Positions 1-7,253 of a DNA stretch of 14,506 bases are shown one piece after another. The notes beneath the pieces were generated by a model, which saw nothing but the letters and a program-made list of their open reading frames with translations, did not search any database and was not told where the DNA came from. The DNA is from Bacteroidia bacterium. Its GTDB lineage: Bacteria > Bacteroidota > Bacteroidia > Flavobacteriales > Flavobacteriaceae. How positions within the stretch are numbered: position 1 is the stretch's first letter; each line of letters opens with the position of its first letter. The stretch lies in assembly GCA_030425715.1 (NCBI GenBank), contig JAUIAA010000018.1:1-14506 (forward strand), written 5' to 3'. The position numbers and the translations under genes were made by a program.

Positions 1-148
1 CATAACCTCCAATAGTCAACTTACTGGTATTGTTATACATTACTCTATTTGCTACACGCATGGAATCTTGTTCGTTATCCTGGGTGGTTTGTTGAGCACT
101 TGTAATAGTTGCAATAAATAACACCACAAAAAGTAATTTAAATTTCAT
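1..148 (-). CDS. Partial exported protein, probable outer-membrane protein N-terminus
   Basis: The first 49 codons of a minus-strand gene are visible; the rest lies beyond the left edge. The ATG is at 146-148. The protein begins MKFKLLFVVLFIATITSAQQ, a typical Sec signal peptide: a Lys start, a hydrophobic core, and probable cleavage after the Ala of TSA. There is no Cys after the core, so it is not a lipoprotein. The mature part starts with a polar Gln/Asp/Glu stretch and then NNTSKLTIGGYG. An early 'KxTIGGYG' strand resembles the first beta-strand of Bacteroidota outer-membrane barrel or porin-like proteins, but this rests on pattern recognition over very few residues. A good promoter lies 46 nt upstream. 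Function cannot be assigned from this fragment. I am fairly sure that the gene is real and exported, and much less sure of a barrel fold. Confidence 0.6.
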   Translation of the reverse strand, partial: MKFKLLFVVLFIATITSAQQTTQDNEQDSMRVANRVMYNNTSKLTIGGY

Positions 149-193
149 TTAATTCTTATTTAGATTAATTATAAATTATGAGTTTTTCGCAAG

Positions 194-224
194 CAAATAT
201 AAAACAACTTATTCCTTTCACAAA
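194..224 (-). promoter_or_regulatory. Bacteroidota-type promoter for the partial exported protein
   Basis: On the minus strand, TTTG (221-224) is followed after 19 nt by TATATTTG (194-201). This matches the Bacteroidota consensus TTTG / TAnnTTTG at its preferred spacing. The -7 box ends 45 nt before the ATG at 148, leaving a normal leader. It is the best-formed promoter in the window. Confidence 0.6.
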
Positions 225-313
225 TATTATTTAGAATTAATTTAAATAAACTACCAAAGTATTATTTTCTATATAAACTAGTCTTAGATACGTAACATAT
301 TATGATTATTTAT

Positions 314-321
314 TAAGTTTG
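314..321 (+). promoter_or_regulatory. Possible -7 box for the polyphosphate glucokinase
   Basis: TAAGTTTG matches the TAnnTTTG -7 consensus and ends 16 nt before the ATG at 338. There is no TTTG or TTG about 19 nt upstream, so only the -7 half is supported. The leader would be only about 10 nt. The site is on the opposite side of the shared 189-nt intergenic region from the exported-protein promoter. Confidence 0.3.
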
Positions 322-337
322 ATGTTTAAATTTTTTT

Positions 338-1075
338 ATGGAAATACTAGGAATTGATATTGGAGGAACAGGAATTAAAGGAGCAATTGTAAATACAGAA
401 AAAGGAGAATTGGTTACAGAAAGGTTTAGAATACCTACTCCTAAACCCTCGCTTCCGTCGGAGGTAGCCAAAACAATAAAGGCAATTACACAACATTTTA
501 ATTGGAATGGAGCAGTCGGTTGTGGCTTCCCTACTCCATTAAGTCATGGTACTTGTAAAAGTGTAAGTAATTTACACAAATCTTGGAAAGGAGTAAATGT
601 TGAAGATTTATTTCAAAAGGAAACGGGTTTGAATTTTACCGCTGTTAATGATGCAGATGCTGCAGCTATAGCAGAAATGAATTTCGGTGCTGGTAAAGAA
701 AAAAATGGTTTGGTTGCGGTAATTACTTTAGGTACAGGAATTGGGTCAGGGTTATTTTATAACGGAGTACTTATACCAAATTCGGAATTAGGACATGTTA
801 GTTACAAAAATGAAGCTTTTGAAAAATATGCAGCAGATTCTATTCGTAAAAAAGAAGATTTAAGTTATTCCAAATGGGGTAAAAGATTAAATAAATATTT
901 TAACCATATTGAACTTATCCTTTCACCAGACTTGTTTATTATTGGTGGTGGTGCAAGTAAAAAGTTAGATAAATATCGAGATCAAATAAAAATTGATGCC
1001 CCAATTATTCCTGCAGAAAATAAAAATGAAGCAGGCATTATTGGTGCCGCGATGGCAGCTTATGTTCAGCAATAA
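338..1075 (+). CDS. ppgK: Polyphosphate glucokinase (ROK family)
   Basis: Predicted to phosphorylate glucose to glucose-6-phosphate in the cytoplasm with inorganic polyphosphate (and often ATP) as donor. The 245-aa length suits the short PPGK branch of ROK kinases. Seen: the phosphate-binding loop GIDIGGTGIKG (residues 5-15); the PPGK-like stretch GELVTERFRIPTPKP; GCGFPTP near residue 61; VNDADAAAIAE with probable catalytic base Asp105; the second phosphate loop TLGTGIGSGLF (130-140); and ELGH (150-153). The C-terminal SPDLFIIGGGASKK and NEAGIIGAAMAA also fit. The CxCGxxGC zinc motif of most ROK glucokinases is absent, as expected for PPGK. It stands alone on the plus strand, divergent from the exported-protein gene, and meets the HMG-CoA lyase gene tail to tail 3 nt away. 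GlcNAc or another hexose is possible as a substrate but less likely. Confidence 0.88.
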   Translation: MEILGIDIGGTGIKGAIVNTEKGELVTERFRIPTPKPSLPSEVAKTIKAITQHFNWNGAVGCGFPTPLSHGTCKSVSNLHKSWKGVNVEDLFQKETGLNFTAVNDADAAAIAEMNFGAGKEKNGLVAVITLGTGIGSGLFYNGVLIPNSELGHVSYKNEAFEKYAADSIRKKEDLSYSKWGKRLNKYFNHIELILSPDLFIIGGGASKKLDKYRDQIKIDAPIIPAENKNEAGIIGAAMAAYVQQ

Positions 1076-1078
1076 AAA

Positions 1079-1933
1079 TTAAAACACCTTAAACGCTTCA
1101 TTATAAGCACTCTCAAAACTTAAACTATTGACATTGGTCATAATTTTATTAGCCGTAAAATAGCTAATTAATTTTTCTGTAGGCATGTTACCCGTTAAAT
1201 CGTCTTTTGCCATTGGGCAGCCTCCATACCCACGAATCGCTCCATCAAATCGATTGCAACCTGCTTTATATGCAGCATCTACTTTTTCATGCCAATGATT
1301 AGGATGTGAATGTAAATGTGCTCCAAACTCAATGTGCGGGTATAAAGGAATTAAGTTTTTAAATAAGTAAGATATCACCTCTCCACTTGCAACCCCTACC
1401 GTATCTGATAAAGAAAGTATTTTAACTCCCATATTGGCCAGAGTATCTGTCCAATTGGCAACAATTTCTACATTCCAAGGGTCGCCATATGGGTTGCCAA
1501 AACCCATGGAAAGATAGGCTACCACTTCTTTATTATGCGTATTTGCTAATGCTAAAATTTCCTCCAATATTTTTAAGGATTGCGCTATGGTTTTACCTGT
1601 ATTTCTCATCTGAAAAATTTCAGAAATAGAAAATGGGTATCCCAAATAATCAATTTCATCAAAACTACATGCATCTATAGCTCCTCTTGTATTTGCTACA
1701 ATTGCCAATAATTTACTTCGGGTATCTTTTAAATTTAACATTTTTAATACCTGCGCCGTATCTTTCATTTGAGGTATTGCTTTTGGGGAAACAAAGCTGC
1801 CAAAATCAATGGTATCAAAACCTACTTTTAGCAAGGCGTTGATATAACTTGCTTTTATCTGGGTTGGTATAAAGTGAGACTTTATGCCTTGCATGGCATC
1901 TCTAGGGCATTCTATTATTTTGACACTTTTCAT
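1079..1933 (-). CDS. mvaB: Hydroxymethylglutaryl-CoA lyase
   Basis: Predicted to cleave 3-hydroxy-3-methylglutaryl-CoA to acetoacetate and acetyl-CoA, the last step of leucine breakdown. It is a TIM barrel of the HMGL-like/DRE-TIM family. Numbered from the ATG at 1933: ECPRDAMQG carries Arg11 and Asp12 (substrate and metal contacts). GFDTIDFGSFVSPKAIPQM is a typical family stretch. GAHLHSHP supplies the metal-binding His206 and His208. GGCPMAKDDLTGN supplies the mobile-loop Cys239 and the following Asn ligand region. The total of 284 aa is close to the family norm. A longer reading would begin at TTG (1942). I prefer the ATG at 1931-1933 because MKSVKIIECPRD is the usual family beginning and the TTG sits inside a promoter-like box. 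Isolated from other leucine genes here. Confidence 0.9.
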   Translation of the reverse strand: MKSVKIIECPRDAMQGIKSHFIPTQIKASYINALLKVGFDTIDFGSFVSPKAIPQMKDTAQVLKMLNLKDTRSKLLAIVANTRGAIDACSFDEIDYLGYPFSISEIFQMRNTGKTIAQSLKILEEILALANTHNKEVVAYLSMGFGNPYGDPWNVEIVANWTDTLANMGVKILSLSDTVGVASGEVISYLFKNLIPLYPHIEFGAHLHSHPNHWHEKVDAAYKAGCNRFDGAIRGYGGCPMAKDDLTGNMPTEKLISYFTANKIMTNVNSLSFESAYNEAFKVF

Positions 1934-1939
1934 TGTAGC

Positions 1940-1974
1940 CAAATATACAAATATAAGTTTGTAGCTTTTACAAA
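1940..1974 (-). promoter_or_regulatory. Promoter region with two adjoining -7 boxes, HMG-CoA lyase
   Basis: On the minus strand two perfect TATATTTG octamers lie back to back (1948-1955 and 1940-1947), upstream of the ATG at 1933. A TTTG that could serve as -33 element is at 1971-1974. It is 15 nt from the distal octamer and 23 nt from the proximal one, either side of the preferred 19. Transcripts from either box would have a very short leader or none. Confidence 0.4.
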
Positions 1975-2008
1975 ATTATAGAAAAGCAATTTCTTGTATT
2001 ATAGCACA

Positions 2009-2045
2009 TAAAAAAGCCTGTTGTACTTAGACAACAGGCTTTTTC
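2009..2045. terminator. Strong bidirectional intrinsic terminator after gapA
   Basis: A perfect 10-bp stem, AGCCTGTTGT (2015-2024) with ACAACAGGCT (2031-2040), encloses the 6-nt loop ACTTAG. A-tracts (2010-2015) and T-tracts (2040-2044) flank it. On the minus strand it ends the pfkA-gapA transcript about 30 nt after the gapA stop. It also shields the HMG-CoA lyase promoter from read-through. The only plus-strand gene that could use it, ppgK, ends almost 1 kb away. Confidence 0.85.
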
Positions 2046-2070
2046 TCAACCTAATTTGTATTTTACCTTC

Positions 2071-3066
2071 TTATAAAGAAGCACTATATTCTAACAAATC
2101 CACAATTTTGGTAGAATAACCGTATTCATTATCATACCAAGAAACTACCTTGATAAATTTATCTGTTAAGGCAATCCCTGCTTTGGCATCAAATACAGAG
2201 GTACATGTCTCTCCAACAAAATCTTGAGATACAACCAATTCTTCAGTATAACCTAAAATTCCTTTTAACTCTCCTTCAGAAGCTGCTTTCATTACTTTAC
2301 AAACCTCGTCATAACTTACCCCTTTACCTAAATTTACAGTCAAATCAACTACAGACACATCCATAGTAGGAACTCTAAATGACATTCCCGTTAATTTTCC
2401 GTTAAGGGAAGGAATTACTTTCCCTACTGCTTTTGCAGCTCCTGTAGAAGAAGGGATTATATTGTGTAAAGCGGCTCTACCACCTCTCCAATCTTTTAAT
2501 GAAGGGCCATCTACTGTTTTTTGTGTGGCAGTAGTTGCGTGAATGGTGGTCATTAAACCATCTGTAATTTCAAAATTATCGTGTAAAACTTTAGCAATTG
2601 GAGCCAAACAGTTTGTAGTACATGATGCGTTAGAAAAAATATTTTCGTCTGCTTTTAACTCTTTATGGTTCACTCCCATTACAAACATTGGTGCATCAGC
2701 AGAAGGTGCAGAAATGATAACTTTTTTAGCTCCACCAGTGATGTGCATATTTGCTTTTTCTTTGGTGGTAAACAATCCTGTAGATTCAATCACATATTCT
2801 GCTCCAATTTCATCCCATTTTAAATCTTCTGGATTACGCTCTGCGCTTACGCGGATTTCGTTACCGTTTACAATTAATTTTCCATCTTTTACTTCAACAT
2901 CACCGTCAAATTGACCATGCACTGAATCATATTTTAACATATAAGCCAAATAATCCACATCTAACAAATCGTTAATACCAACCACTTGTACATTCTTTCT
3001 TTGACTTGCTACTCTAAAAGCCAATCTACCTATTCTTCCAAATCCGTTAATTCCTACTTTAATCAT
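2071..3066 (-). CDS. gapA: Type I glyceraldehyde-3-phosphate dehydrogenase
   Basis: Oxidises glyceraldehyde-3-phosphate with NAD+ and phosphate to 1,3-bisphosphoglycerate in cytoplasmic glycolysis. The 331-aa length is standard. Seen: N-terminal Rossmann motif INGFGRIGR (6-14); Asp33 in GIND, which favours NAD over NADP; the active-site segment SNASCTTNCLAP with nucleophile Cys149; and general base His176 in TTIHATTATQ. WRGGRAALHNIIPSSTGAAKAVGKVIP and the C-terminal SWYDNEYGYSTKIVDL complete the fold. It lies 14 nt downstream of pfkA on the same strand and is followed by a strong terminator, so the two are very likely co-transcribed. No residue expected for a catalytic GAPDH is missing. Confidence 0.97.
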   Translation of the reverse strand: MIKVGINGFGRIGRLAFRVASQRKNVQVVGINDLLDVDYLAYMLKYDSVHGQFDGDVEVKDGKLIVNGNEIRVSAERNPEDLKWDEIGAEYVIESTGLFTTKEKANMHITGGAKKVIISAPSADAPMFVMGVNHKELKADENIFSNASCTTNCLAPIAKVLHDNFEITDGLMTTIHATTATQKTVDGPSLKDWRGGRAALHNIIPSSTGAAKAVGKVIPSLNGKLTGMSFRVPTMDVSVVDLTVNLGKGVSYDEVCKVMKAASEGELKGILGYTEELVVSQDFVGETCTSVFDAKAGIALTDKFIKVVSWYDNEYGYSTKIVDLLEYSASL

Positions 3067-3080
3067 AATTTATTTTGATT

Positions 3081-4067
3081 TTACACTGATAAAATATCAG
3101 ATATTCTTAATAATTCTTTATTGATACTATTGGTGCTTTTTACAGCTTCTTCAATACTAGAATTGAGCATTTCGCCATTAATAAAACCAACCATTACATC
3201 GGTTTGCCCATCCATTATACTTTCCACTGCATGTACACCCATTTTACTTGCTAATACACGATCAAAACAACTTGGACTTCCTCCTCGTTGCATATGCCCT
3301 AATACCGAAACTCTAACCTCATATTCTGGCAATACTTTATTTACATTTTCTGCCAATTCAAATACGTTTTCACCTGTTTTATCCCCTTCAGATACTACTA
3401 CAATACTTGAAGATTTTCCGCTAAGTTTACTTCTCTTTAGTGCTTCTAAAAGTCTATCAAAACCTAAATCTTCTTCAGGAATTAAAATTTCTTCCGCTCC
3501 AGCGCCAACACCTGCATTTAAAGCTATAAAGCCCGCATCTCTACCCATTACTTCTACAAAAAATAAACGATTATGCGAACTTGCAGTATCTCTAATTTTA
3601 TCTATACACTCTACAGCTGTATTTAAAGCGGTATCGTAACCTATAGTTGCAGAGGTTCCAGCAATGTCATTATCAATCGTTCCTGGAATACCAATAAAAG
3701 GCACATTATATTCTTTACTAAAAACAACGCCTCCATTAAAAGTACCATCTCCACCAATTAAAATTAAGGCATCAATATTTTCCTTTACAATATTATCGTA
3801 TGCTTTTTTTCTACCTTCTTTGGTTCTAAATTCATTTGAACGAGCCGATTTTAAAATCGTTCCTCCTTTACTAATAATATTTTTTACACTTCGTGCAGAA
3901 AGCGCAACAAAGTCATTCTCAATCATTCCTTGATATCCCCTATAAAAACCTACGCATTCTATCTGGTAATAGCTACAAGCTCTCGCAACAGCACGAATTG
4001 CAGCATTCATACCTGGAGCATCTCCTCCTGAAGTAATTACTGCTATTTTTTTAATCTTTTTCTTCAT
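3081..4067 (-). CDS. pfkA: ATP-dependent 6-phosphofructokinase
   Basis: Phosphorylates fructose-6-phosphate to fructose-1,6-bisphosphate, the committed step of glycolysis. The 328-aa length and sequence fit the bacterial PfkA family. Seen: the nucleotide-binding ITSGGDAPGMNAAIR (11-25); GGDGT (105-109), whose Gly at the diagnostic site favours ATP over pyrophosphate; PGTIDNDI with catalytic base Asp132 and Gly129 instead of the Lys typical of PPi enzymes; MGRDAG (174-179) for substrate binding; and GHMQRGGSPSCFDR near the C-terminus. The upstream gene on the same strand ends 149 nt away, so pfkA probably begins its own transcript, with gapA following 14 nt downstream. A LacI-family-like palindrome lies about 70 nt before its start, which could make the operon sugar-responsive (inference). 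Confidence 0.95.
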   Translation of the reverse strand: MKKKIKKIAVITSGGDAPGMNAAIRAVARACSYYQIECVGFYRGYQGMIENDFVALSARSVKNIISKGGTILKSARSNEFRTKEGRKKAYDNIVKENIDALILIGGDGTFNGGVVFSKEYNVPFIGIPGTIDNDIAGTSATIGYDTALNTAVECIDKIRDTASSHNRLFFVEVMGRDAGFIALNAGVGAGAEEILIPEEDLGFDRLLEALKRSKLSGKSSSIVVVSEGDKTGENVFELAENVNKVLPEYEVRVSVLGHMQRGGSPSCFDRVLASKMGVHAVESIMDGQTDVMVGFINGEMLNSSIEEAVKSTNSINKELLRISDILSV

Positions 4068-4086
4068 ATTTTTTTAAAAAACCATA

Positions 4087-4094
4087 CAAAAATA
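4087..4094 (-). promoter_or_regulatory. Possible -7 box of the pfkA-gapA operon
   Basis: TATTTTTG on the minus strand matches TAnnTTTG and ends 19 nt before the pfkA ATG. There is no TTG-like -33 element at the right distance, so it is only a half-site. It would place transcription start about 12 nt before the ATG. Confidence 0.3.
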
Positions 4095-4135
4095 CTAATT
4101 AAAATACTTTTTTTAGTTATAAATACCAGTTAATA

Positions 4136-4151
4136 ACGAAAACGATTGCGG
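4136..4151. promoter_or_regulatory. LacI-family-like operator upstream of pfkA
   Basis: The 16-nt ACGAAAACGATTGCGG is an imperfect palindrome around a central CG; 10 of 14 positions of its core (4137-4150) match its own reverse complement. On the minus strand it reads CCGCAATCGTTTTCGT, close to classical LacI-family operators such as E. coli PurR sites (A/C-CGCAAnCGTTTTCGT). It is GC-richer than the AT-rich spacer around it. It sits 69 nt upstream of the pfkA ATG, so a role in pfkA-gapA control is plausible but inferred. Confidence 0.35.
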
Positions 4152-4216
4152 AATTAATAATTTCTTATCTATCTATAGTTTAGATTATATTATTCCATAT
4201 TTTTCTAGCTAAAAAC

Positions 4217-5098
4217 TTAAAAATGTTTACCAGGATGGCCTGCGGTAAAAGTTTCAAAACAACCTCTATCGGCTAGTGTTACAAAACATTGTTTCTTGTT
4301 TTTTCCACCAAACGTAATATTTGTAGGTTTTTTTCCTTTTAATTGAATTTCTCTAATTATTTCGCCTTCCGGATTAATTACGGCTACTTTTCCTGCATCA
4401 TAACGGCATACATAAAGGTTACCTTTGGCATCACAACGCATACCATCCATTCCAAAATCATTGAATTTATAAAACAATTTTTTATTTGAAATTGCGCCAG
4501 ATTTGCTTAAATCGTACACCCAAATATTTCTTTGAATAGATTCGTTTACATATAGTTTTGTACCTGTAGGATCTACTTCTATTCCGTTGGTAGTACCCAT
4601 ATTGGCTTCTAACAATTCAAATTTTCCTGCTGTAACTTTCCAAATTTGTCCTGTGTTATTTTTCCAATTGGGGTCACTGGCAAACAATATCCCATTGGGA
4701 GCAATTGCCAAATCATTGGGTTGATTAGCGCTGGGATTGTGGGCAAATACATGCGCTTCCTTTTCTCCTTTGACAATTATTAGTACGTTATGCCCAGTAT
4801 AATCGGCAATGTACATATTACCCAATTGATCAAATCGAATACCATTACCTGTACTCCCGTTTGGGAGTTTAGTAAAAAGTGTAGCTTTTCCATTACTATC
4901 TACCACTCCAATGGTTCCTTCTTCTTTAAAATTAACTGCATATAAGTTCCCTTCATGATCCACTGCTGGCCCTTCTATACCTGCAGTAAACAAATTTTCA
5001 TGCGTAAAATCGGTACTAATATCCATTTTATTATTATTTGATTTACAGGAAATTACCAGACTTAGTATAGCGATAATAATTAAATATTTATTGATCAT
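4217..5098 (-). CDS. SMP-30/gluconolactonase-like lipoprotein
   Basis: A 293-aa six-bladed beta-propeller of the SMP-30/gluconolactonase/LRE family. These are metal-dependent lactonases or esterases; the substrate here is unknown. The signal peptide ends in LVISC, so Cys18 is probably lipidated and the protein is anchored in the cell envelope. All four metal ligands of the family have counterparts: Glu42 (IEGPA), Asn128 (QPNDLAI), Asn171 (TTNGIEV) and Asp218 (GMDGMRCD). This suggests an active enzyme rather than a mere NHL-like scaffold. The blade repeats show as GNLY, GNMY, GILF and KLYV strands. Its ATG overlaps the stop codon of the GH20 gene by one base (TAATG), implying translational coupling. 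A link to processing of the GH20 product is therefore attractive, but the sequence alone does not show it. Confidence 0.82.
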   Translation of the reverse strand: MINKYLIIIAILSLVISCKSNNNKMDISTDFTHENLFTAGIEGPAVDHEGNLYAVNFKEEGTIGVVDSNGKATLFTKLPNGSTGNGIRFDQLGNMYIADYTGHNVLIIVKGEKEAHVFAHNPSANQPNDLAIAPNGILFASDPNWKNNTGQIWKVTAGKFELLEANMGTTNGIEVDPTGTKLYVNESIQRNIWVYDLSKSGAISNKKLFYKFNDFGMDGMRCDAKGNLYVCRYDAGKVAVINPEGEIIREIQLKGKKPTNITFGGKNKKQCFVTLADRGCFETFTAGHPGKHF

Positions 5099-7158
5099 TA
5101 AGGTTTAATTTTCTGAGAATTTAAAAATTCTGCCAATAATTGCACACTCTCTTTTGCTGCAAATTCAACATCTAAATTATCTTTATCTTCTTCTTTTTGG
5201 TTTAACAACAATTGTATTTGCTCTAATTCCTTTTTAGATAATTTATCTTTTTCTAATCCTTGGTATAAAATTCCAGCAATTTTAGAAACCCTCTTAGCAT
5301 AAGGCAATATAGCCTTCATGTTTGGAGCATTAACGGCTTGCATCTCTATAGATTTATTGATTTCATTCCAAGACGATAGGTATTTTAAAAGCTTATTTTT
5401 TGTAGCAACATCCTGGTGTTGTACATACTTTTTTTGCAAAATTTCAAACTGAATTGCATCCTTTGCATCCACATTACAAGCATCTACAAATAGTGAGAAA
5501 GGAGAATATGATTTGTATTGAGTTCCTCCACTATTTCTTGCGTATACTTTTAATGGCTCACTAATATTAGACAATTGAGTAAGAGCGGTAATATCTTGGT
5601 AATTAGAAACATTTCGTAAGATTGTTTCTTTGTTGCGAATATGTGTAATTCCTATTTGCTCTAAATTTTGGCTTACAGCATTCATACGGGTATACATATT
5701 ATCCACATCTTTTATAGAACTAGGCGACCAAAATCTTTCGGCAATAGCTGCTGTTCTTGGCCAAATTCTAGAGTCAACTGTTAGTGGCGTTACCAATTCA
5801 CTCCACATGGTAGCTTCTCCTCCTAAAATTCTATCTGCTTCTTCTTTAGTCAATTTAGTCTTACCAATTGGCTCGGTATTATAATGATGGCTAGCTGGTT
5901 GCATTCTATCAATATAAAAACCGTTAGAAAGCACTGTTTTATATCCTTTTTGTGCGGCTTCAATTAAAGTGCTTTGGGCCAATCCTTCATGTGTTCCTCT
6001 CCAAGAGTGAATAATCGCATTTTTAGGCATAGCATCGGTCATAATTTCATCCCAACCCATTAAAACCTTTCCGTATTTGCTTAATATTTTTTGTAATTTA
6101 ATATTGAAATAAGTTTGTAATTCATGGTTGTTTTTTAAATTATTTTGTTTCATGAATTTTTGAATACTCTCACTTTCATCCCAATCTTTACCCGCATTTT
6201 CATCTCCTCCAATATGGAAGTAAACATCAGGAAATAGCGGTGCCAACTCACCAAATAAAACATCTAAAAATTCATAAGTGCCATCAATAGTCGGATCTAG
6301 TGTGGGGTTAAAAACACCCGCAAATCGTTCAATTTTATTTTCTCTAGTTTTATTACTTGCATATTCTGGATAAGCAGTTAAAATTGCGCTAGCATGCCCT
6401 GGAACATCAATTTCAGGAATTACTCTAATTCCTCTTTCATTGGCATATTTTATCAAATCTTTCACTTGTTCTTGGGTGTAAAACAAACCATCAGAACCTT
6501 TTTGGGTTAACAAAGGTAATTTTTTAGATTCTACTCTATAACCCTGGTCATCTGATAAATGCCAATGAAAAACATTCATTTTTACCGATGCCATAGCGTC
6601 TAAATTTCTTTTTAATACATCTATTGGCATAAAATGACGAGCAACGTCAATCATCAAACCTCGCCATGGAAATCTAGGACTATCTTGAATAGTAACATTT
6701 GGAAAAACAAATTGTTCGTCTTTTACTTGTAATAGTTGGAACAATGTTTGTAAGGCATAAATAGCACCTACATCTGTTTTTGCTTCTATATTAATTTTAT
6801 TAGAATGAACTGTTAGTGTATAAGATTCATCAATACCTAAGGACAATGCTGGACTTTCTTGTATTTGAATCACCACAGATGCATTGGCATTTTTTACCAC
6901 AAAGCCTTCCTCAATAAAAACACCTGTTTTATTGGATACGTTTCTTAAAAATTGAGTGGTGACCACATTTAGTCTCTCACCTTTGTTTGAAGAACTAATT
7001 ACGGCAATGGTGAAGTTATGGTCAATAAGAAAATGTCCTGATTGCTCACTAATTTGCTCTGGCCATGGCATTAAGTTGTAATTATCTTTTAAATCATGCT
7101 GTGCAAAAGCTATAAAAAAGGACAAAACAAATGTAATAAAGCTGATATTTTTTTTCAT
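5098..7158 (-). CDS. GH20 beta-N-acetylhexosaminidase, exported
   Basis: Predicted to remove terminal beta-linked GlcNAc or GalNAc from chitin oligomers or glycoprotein glycans. The 686-aa protein starts with a signal peptide (MKKNISFITFVLSFFIAFA, then Gln20) without a lipobox Cys, so it is probably periplasmic. The GH20b domain spans roughly 25-160. The catalytic TIM barrel, about 163-510, begins at FPWRGLMIDVARHFMP. Seen in the barrel: FHWHLSDDQGYR (197-208), IPEIDVPGHASA, HIGGDEN with the catalytic pair Asp319-Glu320 (substrate-assisted mechanism), MGWDEI (367-372), and GGEATMWSELV. The last ~170 residues are Lys/Glu-rich and look partly helical. They do not resemble the usual C-terminal carbohydrate-binding module, and I see no type IX sorting tail. 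The next gene starts within its stop codon. Confidence 0.93.
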   Translation of the reverse strand: MKKNISFITFVLSFFIAFAQHDLKDNYNLMPWPEQISEQSGHFLIDHNFTIAVISSSNKGERLNVVTTQFLRNVSNKTGVFIEEGFVVKNANASVVIQIQESPALSLGIDESYTLTVHSNKINIEAKTDVGAIYALQTLFQLLQVKDEQFVFPNVTIQDSPRFPWRGLMIDVARHFMPIDVLKRNLDAMASVKMNVFHWHLSDDQGYRVESKKLPLLTQKGSDGLFYTQEQVKDLIKYANERGIRVIPEIDVPGHASAILTAYPEYASNKTRENKIERFAGVFNPTLDPTIDGTYEFLDVLFGELAPLFPDVYFHIGGDENAGKDWDESESIQKFMKQNNLKNNHELQTYFNIKLQKILSKYGKVLMGWDEIMTDAMPKNAIIHSWRGTHEGLAQSTLIEAAQKGYKTVLSNGFYIDRMQPASHHYNTEPIGKTKLTKEEADRILGGEATMWSELVTPLTVDSRIWPRTAAIAERFWSPSSIKDVDNMYTRMNAVSQNLEQIGITHIRNKETILRNVSNYQDITALTQLSNISEPLKVYARNSGGTQYKSYSPFSLFVDACNVDAKDAIQFEILQKKYVQHQDVATKNKLLKYLSSWNEINKSIEMQAVNAPNMKAILPYAKRVSKIAGILYQGLEKDKLSKKELEQIQLLLNQKEEDKDNLDVEFAAKESVQLLAEFLNSQKIKP

Positions 7159-7189
7159 TAGAAAAGGTGTTAAGGTAAGTTTAGCTAGT

Positions 7190-7237
7190 AAAAAAATCGT
7201 CGCATAATAAATAGCATTTTATTAATTGACGATTTTT
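7190..7237 (-). terminator. Intrinsic terminator after the NagB-PIG-L gene
   Basis: A 10-bp stem pairs AAAAATCGTC (7192-7201) with GACGATTTTT (7228-7237). The 26-nt loop contains a second small inverted repeat (AATAAA/TTTATT). On the minus strand the stem is followed by seven T (7190-7196). It lies 16 nt past the nagB stop and 30 nt before the GH20 start, so it would end or attenuate read-through into GH20. Confidence 0.65.
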
Positions 7238-7253
7238 AAAACTCAAATAATTA

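Noticed and set aside
1934..1942. Longer HMG-CoA lyase reading beginning at TTG
   Set aside because: The TTG is part of a TATATTTG -7 box and adds only three residues. The ATG at 1933 gives the usual family N-terminus.
2543..2914. Plus-strand open frame opposite gapA
   Set aside because: Lies wholly within the well-conserved gapA reading frame on the other strand; no recognisable protein features.
3121..3933. Long open frames on the plus strand opposite pfkA
   Set aside because: They mirror conserved minus-strand pfkA codons, are low-complexity Ser/Ile/Thr-rich, show no domain, and have no promoter.
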